64,000 nucleotides of DNA from Clostridiales bacterium. Its GTDB lineage: Bacteria; Bacillota; Clostridia; Oscillospirales; Acutalibacteraceae. This document shows positions 57,903-64,000 of the stretch, piece by piece. The stretch covers positions 1 to 64,000 of the forward strand of contig JAIKWV010000015.1 of the NCBI GenBank assembly GCA_024684435.1, written 5' to 3'. The position numbers and the translations under genes were made by a program. Below the pieces are notes generated by a model, which was given only the letters and a program-made list of their open reading frames with translations, was not told the origin of the DNA and ran no database searches. Numbering within the stretch: position 1 is the stretch's first letter; each line of letters opens with the position of its first letter.

Positions 57903-60900
57903 ATGAAAAAATGCTTTAATTGCTTTTTATCGATTTTGTTATCTTTTATAATTGCCTGCGGCACGGTATCCACGGGAGCCTTTGCCGTGTCGGATACATG
58001 GAACGGTACCGTTTCATCAGGTTTTGACTCGGGGACCGGCACTTCGTCTGATCCTTATATTATCAGGACAGGGGAGCAGCTGGCTTATTTGTCGGATTCT
58101 GTAAGGGACGGTCAAACCTATTTTGGAAAGTACTTCAAGCTTGCGGGGAACATAGCGCTTAACGATACTTCCGATCATCTGAACTGGAAAACCACAGCTC
58201 CCGAAAACAGCTGGAGAGCCATTGGCAGCTATGAAAACAGCTTTAAGGGTACCTTTGACGGGGACGGATATACTGTCAGCGGCATATACATTTATAACAG
58301 CAGTGATTATCAGGGCTTGTTCGGCTCGGTGAACGGCGGAACGGTCAAAAATTTAACCGTTGAAAAGTCATACATTAACGGTGGAAATTATGTTGGCGGA
58401 ATATCGGGATATATAAAAGGAAACCTTTCATATTGTTATAATAAGGCGGCTGTCAGGGGCAGAAATAATGCGGGCGGTGTTACAGGCTGTCTTGAAGGAA
58501 CAGCTGAATACTGTATAAACAGCGGAAAAACTGACGCATTACAGGAATGCGCGGGCGGAATAGCGGCGCAGAATAAAGGTACGATCAGCAACTGCGTGAA
58601 CAGAGGTTCGGTAGGCGGAACGGTATATTCAGGCGGTATAAGCGGTTTGAACGGATCGGGAACGACTACAAGGTGCGTAAATGAAGGCATAATAGGCGGA
58701 AACTCATACATAGGCGGTATTTCCGGGCTTAACAGCGGAACTATTGTTAACTGCTGCAATATGTGCAGCGTTGAGTGTACAGGCTCATATGCCGGCGGTA
58801 TCACAGGGGGCAACACAGGCAGCGTTTCCCTCTGTTACAATGTGGGCAAAATATCCGGCTGGGCATATATAGGCGGTATAGCCGGTACGGATTCTTCGGA
58901 GCTGAAGAACTGTTATTATCTGGTAGGATGTGCGACAGATGACGACGATACGCCTCAGTCGGGCGTAGGCGCCGGGGCTTTGGGAACGGTCACCGAAGAT
59001 ATTGCCGGAAGAACTGCCAGGCTTACCGAAAACAGCATGAAGATCCGCTCATCTTTCAAAGGCTTTGACTTTGATAATAATTGGGCGTTTGTTTACGAAA
59101 CCGGCTGTGATTATCCTCAACTGCGCAGGATCGCCCCGTATTGCGACAGGATATGGGACGGCACCTCCGCGGAAGGCTTCAGCTCCGGAAACGGAACCGA
59201 GGAAGATCCCTATCTGATAGAAACAGCGGAACAGCTGGCTTATTTCTCGGATACCGTCAGAAACGGAAACAATTATTCCGGAAAATTTATAAAGCTCGGT
59301 TTTGATATTTTCCTGAATGATACAGCAAATCTTAAAAACTGGAGCAGATCCGCTCCGGATAATACCTGGACGCCCATAGGCAGCTATGAAAACGGCTTCA
59401 ATGGTACTTTTGACGGAGACGGATATACTGTCAGCGGAATATATATTGACAACGGCAATGATTATCAGGGCTTGTTCGGTTATGCTGACAAGGCAACTGT
59501 AAAAAATCTCGGCGTAGTCAGCTCATACATAAGCGGCGGGAATTACTCTGGAGGTATTGCCGGACTGGTATCGGACATCTCTGATTGCTATAACGCCGGA
59601 AATGTTTGCGGCAAGGTGTTTGTCGGCGGAATAGCGGGAAAGTGCGGCAGTATAAACGGCAGCTACAACGCAGGAAGCATAGCGGGCAGCACATACACAG
59701 GCGCTCTTGCGGGTTCTGTAAATTCGGAAAGCATAAATAATTGTTACTATCTTTCCGGCTGCGCAAAGGACGGAGCCGATGTTTTACAGCAGGGCGCAGG
59801 CAGCGGGACACAGGGCGTAACAACTCCCGATGCTGCCGGAAGATCTACGGTACTTTCTGCTGCTGAAATGAAAAAACAGGCGTCATATACCGGTTTCGAT
59901 TTCAGTGGGAAATGGACGATAAACAGAGATAAAAATAACGGTATGCCTTATCTGCTCAGAGGGATAAGAATAAGGTCGCTGCCTGACAGGCTGACCTATG
60001 CTGTGGACGACGCCTTTGATACGACAGGACTTGCGATTTCCGATCCTGCCGGCAATCTGGCGTTCAGCGGATTTACCACCGTACCCGCGCAGGGATATGT
60101 CTTCAACGCAAACGATATCGGCAGCAAAGAAGTGAAGGTCAGTTGTAAAGAAAAGGAATGTTCTTTTACCCTTACTGTTGAAAATAAGGATCATTTCACA
60201 GCGATTTACAGAGTAAACGGTGAAGTGCATGCCACATATGAAAATATTAAAGTAGGGGAGAAGGTGCCATTTGCCGAAGAACCGAACCTTAAAGGTTATA
60301 TCTTTGACGGCTGGTCACCTAATGTTCCAAGCAAAATGCCGGCGTACGATCTGGTAATGGATGCGGTATTTTCACCCATAAAATATACGGTGAACTTTTA
60401 TTATAACACGACATTGCTGTACAAATTCTCTGTTTTTTACGATGCTACAGGAGTGCTTTCCTGCCCCAATTTACCTGAAAGAACAGGGTATGCGTTTAAT
60501 GGCTGGTCATCAAAGAATAACGGCAAAAAAGAATTTGAGGACGGCGCAGAGTTTATAAATCTTGCGTCTGTAAGCGGTGAGGAAGTAAACTTTTATGCGG
60601 TCTGGAGATTGAGAAAATATACGGTCAATCTTTATGATGGCACCGAGCTGCTTGAGTCATTTACATTGTATTACAGCGAAAGTGAAACCCTCCATTCCGA
60701 TAAAATTAAGGAACGCAGCGGATATACGTTAATGGGCTGGTTAAAAAATAACGGCGGTTCACTGATTCCCGACAATACGGAATTCCAGATCATGAATGAA
60801 GCTGACGGAGCTGTGATAAATTATTATACTTACTGGGAGCAGAATCCCGTCCTGACCGCCGGAGATGTCACAGTGGAATTTTCTCCAAAGGTTTTAAGCA

Positions 60901-61541
60901 ACAAGGCAGAGCTTAATGTTGAGACGATCACCTCAGGTGCGGCGGTCAACATTATAAACAACGACCATAAGGGCATGTCCTTCACGGTTTACAAGATCGA
61001 AGCGATGGTAAACGGTTCTTCCGTTCAGCCCATCGGCGACGTTGCCTTTAAAATAAAGCTTCCCTCATCCTACGACAAAGAAGGCTGTAAGCTTTTCTAT
61101 GTCGATACGGTCAACGGAAAACTTACGGAAGTTCCCTGTGAAATTAAAAACGGCAGCTTTGTTTTCAACTCGAGACGCTTCGGCACATATGCTGTTATTG
61201 ATATGAATTCGGCTTATAAGCTTGAGATATCGGGCTACAAGAGCAGTATCAAGGTCGATTACAAAACAACGGTGACCTTCTCCTACATTGCTGAAAAGCT
61301 TCCGGAGGACGCCGAGGTACACTGGTTCATTGGCGGTAAGGATATGGGAACAGGCGGCACCTATACCGTAAAGAAGGCAAAGAAAAATTATACGGTTCAG
61401 CTGAAGGCTCTTGATAAAAAAGGAGAGGTCATTGCCGAATCCGAGGTAGAAACGGTAAATGTAAAGCAAGGATTCTTTGCAAAACTTGTTGCGTTCTTCA
61501 GGAGCATCTTCGGACTTCTGCCTAAGATCACGCAGAAATAA
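57903..61541 (+). CDS. Large exported repeat protein (GLUG-like and InlB-type repeats)
   Basis: A 1212-residue exported protein. ATG at 57903 is preferred, with AAGGAG 11 bp ahead. The signal peptide is about residues 1-29 (GAFA/VS); FIIAC with Cys19 is also lipobox-like. Two homologous modules (about 31-410 and 418-690) each have a SSDPYII/EEDPYLI-type start, a WNGT-like or IWDGT opening, and GLUG-like short repeats (YVGGISGYI; YSGGIAGLV) likely forming a beta-helix. Then come an Ig-like domain, three InlB B-type repeats (GYIFDGWSPN; GYAFNGWSSK; GYTLMGWLKN), and C-terminal beta domains. The tail has an amphipathic FFAKLVAFFRSIFGLL. No LPxTG or SLH domain. Likely a surface or secreted adhesin-like protein; ligand unknown. 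Confidence 0.8.
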   Translation: MKKCFNCFLSILLSFIIACGTVSTGAFAVSDTWNGTVSSGFDSGTGTSSDPYIIRTGEQLAYLSDSVRDGQTYFGKYFKLAGNIALNDTSDHLNWKTTAPENSWRAIGSYENSFKGTFDGDGYTVSGIYIYNSSDYQGLFGSVNGGTVKNLTVEKSYINGGNYVGGISGYIKGNLSYCYNKAAVRGRNNAGGVTGCLEGTAEYCINSGKTDALQECAGGIAAQNKGTISNCVNRGSVGGTVYSGGISGLNGSGTTTRCVNEGIIGGNSYIGGISGLNSGTIVNCCNMCSVECTGSYAGGITGGNTGSVSLCYNVGKISGWAYIGGIAGTDSSELKNCYYLVGCATDDDDTPQSGVGAGALGTVTEDIAGRTARLTENSMKIRSSFKGFDFDNNWAFVYETGCDYPQLRRIAPYCDRIWDGTSAEGFSSGNGTEEDPYLIETAEQLAYFSDTVRNGNNYSGKFIKLGFDIFLNDTANLKNWSRSAPDNTWTPIGSYENGFNGTFDGDGYTVSGIYIDNGNDYQGLFGYADKATVKNLGVVSSYISGGNYSGGIAGLVSDISDCYNAGNVCGKVFVGGIAGKCGSINGSYNAGSIAGSTYTGALAGSVNSESINNCYYLSGCAKDGADVLQQGAGSGTQGVTTPDAAGRSTVLSAAEMKKQASYTGFDFSGKWTINRDKNNGMPYLLRGIRIRSLPDRLTYAVDDAFDTTGLAISDPAGNLAFSGFTTVPAQGYVFNANDIGSKEVKVSCKEKECSFTLTVENKDHFTAIYRVNGEVHATYENIKVGEKVPFAEEPNLKGYIFDGWSPNVPSKMPAYDLVMDAVFSPIKYTVNFYYNTTLLYKFSVFYDATGVLSCPNLPERTGYAFNGWSSKNNGKKEFEDGAEFINLASVSGEEVNFYAVWRLRKYTVNLYDGTELLESFTLYYSESETLHSDKIKERSGYTLMGWLKNNGGSLIPDNTEFQIMNEADGAVINYYTYWEQNPVLTAGDVTVEFSPKVLSNKAELNVETITSGAAVNIINNDHKGMSFTVYKIEAMVNGSSVQPIGDVAFKIKLPSSYDKEGCKLFYVDTVNGKLTEVPCEIKNGSFVFNSRRFGTYAVIDMNSAYKLEISGYKSSIKVDYKTTVTFSYIAEKLPEDAEVHWFIGGKDMGTGGTYTVKKAKKNYTVQLKALDKKGEVIAESEVETVNVKQGFFAKLVAFFRSIFGLLPKITQK
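58000..59790 (+). repeat. Tandem duplication of a roughly 1 kb module inside the repeat protein gene
   Basis: Module 1 (about 58000-58960) and module 2 (about 59152-59790) share long DNA stretches, for example GGCAGCTATGAAAAC and GACGGATATACTGTCAGCGG near 58220-58285 and 59380-59440. Module 2 lacks several of the GLUG units, so the copies have diverged by loss or gain of small repeats. Confidence 0.7.
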
Positions 61542-61566
61542 TACTTAAACTTTACTCGGGGACATT

Positions 61567-62736
61567 ATGGCTACGATTTTATTGATAATAATTTATATAT
61601 CGTTTATAGGGTTGGGTATCCCCGATTCGCTTCTCGGCGCCGCATGGCCCGCAATGTATGAGGATCTGAATGTACCTGTTTCATCAGCGGGTTGGCTGTC
61701 CATAATCATGACAGCGCTAACAATGATCTCAAGCCTTGTAAGTCCGAGGATAATCAAAAGATTTTCCGTTGGAAGGATCACTGTGATAAGCGTGTTCTTG
61801 ACGGTCGTCGGTCTGGGCGGGATATCGATTTCCAAAGATCTTTTGCAGATATGCCTGTTTTCGATACCTCTCGGATTAGGCGCAGGCGCCATTGACGCAG
61901 GGCTTAACGGCTATGTCGCCCTGCACTACAACGCACGGCAGATAAATTTCCTGCACTGCTTTTACGGAGTGGGGATCACGGTAAGTCCTTATATAATTTC
62001 TTTGGCGCTGGATAAATTCGGCAGCTGGAGAACGGGCTACAGGATCGTATCTTTTGCTCAGCTTGTGATTTTTATAATAACTGTTTTTTCATTGCCCTTG
62101 TGGAAGCGTCTGGAGGGAAAAGAACAGGGAGAAAAGGCAAGGATGAAAACCCTTTCCGTCTCTCAGATGTTTAAAATGAAAAATGCCCGTCTTGCGTTTT
62201 ATATTTTTCTTATATCCTGTGGCTTTGAATTCATCTGTGATGTTTGGGCCGGCAGTTATTTCAATATACAGCGGGGGCTTGATTCCGCCTCTGCGGCAAG
62301 AGCGGTCACATTTTATTTTATAGGCATAACTCTGGGCAGGTTCTTAGCGGGCCTGATCTCAAGATTTTTAAACGGCTGGCAGATCTGCTATGTGGGTATG
62401 GCGTTGGTGCTTTTGGGTGTTATCCTTGTCGCGCTGCCTCTGAGTACTGTGTTCGCGATCTTTGGGGTGTTCTTTATCGGGTTCGGGAACGGTCCGGTTT
62501 ACCCGAACATGGTTCAGATTACTCCGGAATGCTTCGGACGGGACATTTCAGCATCTATTATCAGCTTTGAAATGGCGGGATGCTATGTGGGCATAACGGC
62601 AATACCACCGATCTTCGGCTTTGCCGCCAAGCGTACATCTTTCGCAATTTTTCCGTATGTGATACTTGCTATGCTTGCAATGCTTTTTGTTTCGACCGTT
62701 TGGTTATCAAAGCTTAATAAAACGATGGAAAATTGA
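61567..62736 (+). CDS. MFS transporter
   Basis: A 389-residue protein with about 12 membrane helices. The first helix carries GLGIPDSLLGAAWPAMYEDL and the loop 2-3 region has SPRIIKRFSVGRITVIS; the mid-cytoplasmic loop is at about 180-200. The family includes sugar and drug carriers (FucP/YbjJ-like); the substrate cannot be read. It starts 26 bp after the repeat protein gene, so the two may be cotranscribed. Confidence 0.82.
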   Translation: MATILLIIIYISFIGLGIPDSLLGAAWPAMYEDLNVPVSSAGWLSIIMTALTMISSLVSPRIIKRFSVGRITVISVFLTVVGLGGISISKDLLQICLFSIPLGLGAGAIDAGLNGYVALHYNARQINFLHCFYGVGITVSPYIISLALDKFGSWRTGYRIVSFAQLVIFIITVFSLPLWKRLEGKEQGEKARMKTLSVSQMFKMKNARLAFYIFLISCGFEFICDVWAGSYFNIQRGLDSASAARAVTFYFIGITLGRFLAGLISRFLNGWQICYVGMALVLLGVILVALPLSTVFAIFGVFFIGFGNGPVYPNMVQITPECFGRDISASIISFEMAGCYVGITAIPPIFGFAAKRTSFAIFPYVILAMLAMLFVSTVWLSKLNKTMEN

Positions 62737-62752
62737 CAGCAGTTCATAAAAA

Positions 62753-62786
62753 ATCCCCCTCCGGTTTGATTTCCGGAAGGGGATAG
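62753..62786. terminator. Bidirectional terminator after the MFS gene
   Basis: ATCCCCCTCCGG (62753-62764) pairs with CCGGAAGGGGAT (62773-62784), one mismatch, with a run of A's before (62748-62753; T's on the minus strand). It lies between the MFS gene and the convergent XRE gene, and the minus-strand T run favours use by the XRE gene. Confidence 0.75.
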
Positions 62787-62789
62787 TTG

Positions 62790-63428
62790 TTATTGTTGAT
62801 CTGTCTGTCCTTCGGTTATTTTGTATGTTCCGCCTCTGTCAGTGAAATAGTCCTCGATTTTTGCCAAAAATACATTTGCGTCATCAGTATAATCTTCACC
62901 TATAACGTGGTTGGCTATCCAGGCGTCGCCGCCGGCGCAGTGGATACGGTAATTTTCATCATAGGTCACGCTGTAATAATACGTTTCACCGTTCAGCACA
63001 CATTCAATGTCGGTAGTTGTAAGCACGGTGTTTTTGTTTCGTTCGTATTTAAAAAGAATAAACATTGAAATGTAAATAATAATCGCTGCAAACATCCCTA
63101 TTACAACACCCAATATTATTCTTTTAACAGTTTTCCTTTTTCTGGCGGACTGGTTGGCGAGCTGTTCATTCATAATTGCCAATTGCTTTGCTATTTCATC
63201 CAGCTTTGTGTTGTCGGCGTTATCCGGTTCTGTTATCGTACTGCCCAGCAGGGTGCTTACAGGCACCTCAAACAGTTCGGATATGGCGTTGAGCATTTCC
63301 GCGTCCGGAACAGACAAGCCTTTTTCCCATTTTGAAACAGTCTGCCGCACCACATTTAATTGTTGCGCCATGGTCTCCTGTGAATATCCTTTTTGTTTGC
63401 GAAGAGTTTTGATGTTTTCGTTGAGCAT
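62790..63428 (-). CDS. Membrane-anchored XRE-family regulator
   Basis: A 212-residue protein. The N-terminal HTH (NIKTLRKQKGYSQETMAQQL; TVSKWEKGLSVPDAEML) is an HTH_3/XRE domain; a polar coiled linker follows (KLDEIAKQLAIMNEQL); a basic ARKRKTVKR precedes one membrane helix at about 103-126 (IILGVVIGMFAAIIIYISMF); and about 85 residues lie beyond it, presumably outside the cell. ATG has AGGAGG ahead. It probably regulates transcription from the membrane; it is divergent from an exported protein gene with a palindrome between. Confidence 0.85.
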   Translation of the reverse strand: MLNENIKTLRKQKGYSQETMAQQLNVVRQTVSKWEKGLSVPDAEMLNAISELFEVPVSTLLGSTITEPDNADNTKLDEIAKQLAIMNEQLANQSARKRKTVKRIILGVVIGMFAAIIIYISMFILFKYERNKNTVLTTTDIECVLNGETYYYSVTYDENYRIHCAGGDAWIANHVIGEDYTDDANVFLAKIEDYFTDRGGTYKITEGQTDQQ

Positions 63429-63458
63429 TTCGGTTACCTCCTAAATCTTTCTGCTGTC

Positions 63459-63487
63459 ATGATACACCAAAATGCGCGTTGCCGCAA
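63459..63487 (-). promoter_or_regulatory. Promoter for the XRE regulator gene
   Basis: On the minus strand TTGCGG (63487-63482) and TATCAT (63464-63459) are separated by 17 bp. The palindrome at 63477-63493 overlaps the -35. Confidence 0.55.
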
Positions 63488-63493
63488 GCAACG
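63477..63493. promoter_or_regulatory. Operator-like palindrome CGTTGC-N5-GCAACG
   Basis: Perfect 6 bp arms around CGCAA, located in the divergent promoter region and overlapping the XRE gene's -35. XRE repressors usually bind such short dyads, so this is a plausible autoregulatory site; the arms could also form a short RNA hairpin. Confidence 0.45.
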
Positions 63494-63534
63494 GATATTA
63501 ACAAACGGAATTTTTTTGCTTTTTTGCAAAATAG

Positions 63535-63563
63535 TTGCATATCACTACGCAAGATGGTATAAT
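63535..63563 (+). promoter_or_regulatory. Promoter for the exported protein at the window end
   Basis: TTGCAT (63535-63540) and TATAAT (63558-63563) are 17 bp apart; the start codon is 31 bp beyond. The regulator's operator-like dyad lies about 42 bp upstream of the -35. Confidence 0.65.
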
Positions 63564-63594
63564 TAACCGAACACATAAAAGGGAGGATTTTAAT

Positions 63595-64000
63595 ATGAAA
63601 AGAGCAAAAATTTTAGCGGCGATCTTTTTGGCATTTACTATGGTCTTTTCTATGTGTATTCCGGCAGGCGCGGCGGATCAGACAATGTTTTGGCCGGGTT
63701 ATGATAATGAATCCGGCAATTATTGTTATATTGAAAAGCTTTGCTTAGGGGAGATTTCAGTAGGTGAGAATACGGGACTTACCGTGGAAGACGGATATTA
63801 CAGCTTTATACCAACGGAAACCGGATATTATATAGTAAAAGGTCTCGGGATCTTACAGATCTCATTAAAGGTCGAGGGAAATAAAGTTACGGAATCCGGC
63901 TTCAGCCACTGGATCAAAGAAGAAATGGGCGCGGCAATATACTGTACTAAAGGCGAAACCTGCTACTTAAAGGTACAAGCTAACCTGACCACGGATTCCG
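63595..64000 (+). CDS. Exported protein, start only (3' end outside the window)
   Basis: ATG at 63595 has GGGAGG 8-9 bp ahead, and the frame is open to base 64000. The visible 135 residues begin with a signal peptide (KRAKILAAIFLAFTMVFSM, cleavage near Ala-Gly-Ala about residue 26). The mature part is beta-rich with several Cys residues (NYCYIEKLCLG; AIYCTKGETCYLKV) and a central YYSFIPTETGYYIVKG resembling a pre-peptidase C-terminal-like or fibronectin-like beta unit. No family is recognised. It is read away from the membrane XRE regulator, which may control it. Confidence 0.8.
   Translation, partial: MKRAKILAAIFLAFTMVFSMCIPAGAADQTMFWPGYDNESGNYCYIEKLCLGEISVGENTGLTVEDGYYSFIPTETGYYIVKGLGILQISLKVEGNKVTESGFSHWIKEEMGAAIYCTKGETCYLKVQANLTTDS

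Noticed and set aside
1..64000. CRISPR arrays, insertion sequences, prophage or integrase genes
   Set aside because: No regularly spaced direct repeats, transposase motifs or phage genes were seen; the only large repeat is the module duplication in the surface protein gene.
1..64000. tRNA or rRNA genes
   Set aside because: No cloverleaf-like sequence with GGTTCGAATCC-type T arms or rRNA signature was noticed. A tRNA scan could still find one I missed by eye.

Overview
This is low-to-mid GC, endospore-former chromosomal DNA. It carries the end of spo0A, the spoIIGA-sigE pair, a complete spoIIIAA-AH operon, T-box control of pheST, HPr kinase, IreB and MEP-pathway isoprenoid genes. Together these point to an anaerobic member of class Clostridia. 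Gene order and the glycan enzymes (GH29 fucosidase, FucO-type reductase, GH127-like protein) suggest a gut Oscillospiraceae/Ruminococcaceae-type organism; that placement is inference from memory, not a database result. I saw no tRNA or rRNA genes, CRISPR array, insertion sequence or phage module.

Layout. 1-5.4 kb: spo0A 3' end, a GPH-type sugar symporter, a nitroreductase, a class I glutamine synthetase with an ANTAR regulator, and a small TIGR04076-like protein. 5.4-10.8 kb: pfkA, a PcrA/UvrD helicase, an exported LCAT-like hydrolase and a tiny membrane protein. 10.8-14.3 kb: alpha-L-fucosidase, a Cys-less ArsC/Spx-fold protein, ispE and a PHP phosphatase. 14.4-19.9 kb: spoIIGA-sigE behind a Spo0A-type promoter, then T-box-pheS-pheT. 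19.9-23.6 kb: ireB, an unrecognised ORF, a murL-murD2 pair and a Smr-domain protein. 23.6-26.9 kb (minus): a three-gene assembly line of adenylating ligase, free-standing condensation enzyme and carrier protein. 27-28.8 kb: a GH127-like enzyme. 28.9-33.8 kb: spoIIIA operon. 33.8-43.7 kb: a housekeeping run of asp23-like, nusB, tsaD-like, xseA, xseB, ispA, dxs, tlyA, nadK, argR and recN. 43.7-48.2 kb: a two-component system and an alanine/glycine:cation symporter. 48.3-56.5 kb: hprK, glucokinase, murB, rapZ, whiA and dnaE. 56.5-64 kb: fucO, a 1212-residue repeat-rich surface protein, an MFS transporter, a membrane-anchored XRE regulator and the start of a divergent exported protein.

How the genes fit together. 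Spo0A should activate the spoIIG promoter, whose overlong spacer resembles that of B. subtilis. That promoter makes SpoIIGA and pro-SigE, and SigE would in turn drive spoIIIA. GH29 and FucO fit fucosylated-glycan use; HprK, glucokinase and PfkA form the sugar-control core. MurL/MurD2 imply that D-Glu for peptidoglycan can be made by adding L-Glu to UDP-MurNAc-L-Ala and then epimerising it. IspE, IspA and Dxs belong to the MEP route.

Best candidates for undescribed biology are the ligase/condensation/carrier cluster, the murL-murD2 pair behind a long imperfect hairpin, and the XRE membrane regulator facing an exported protein across an operator-like palindrome. All functions are read from protein sequence and remembered family features; nothing was searched.
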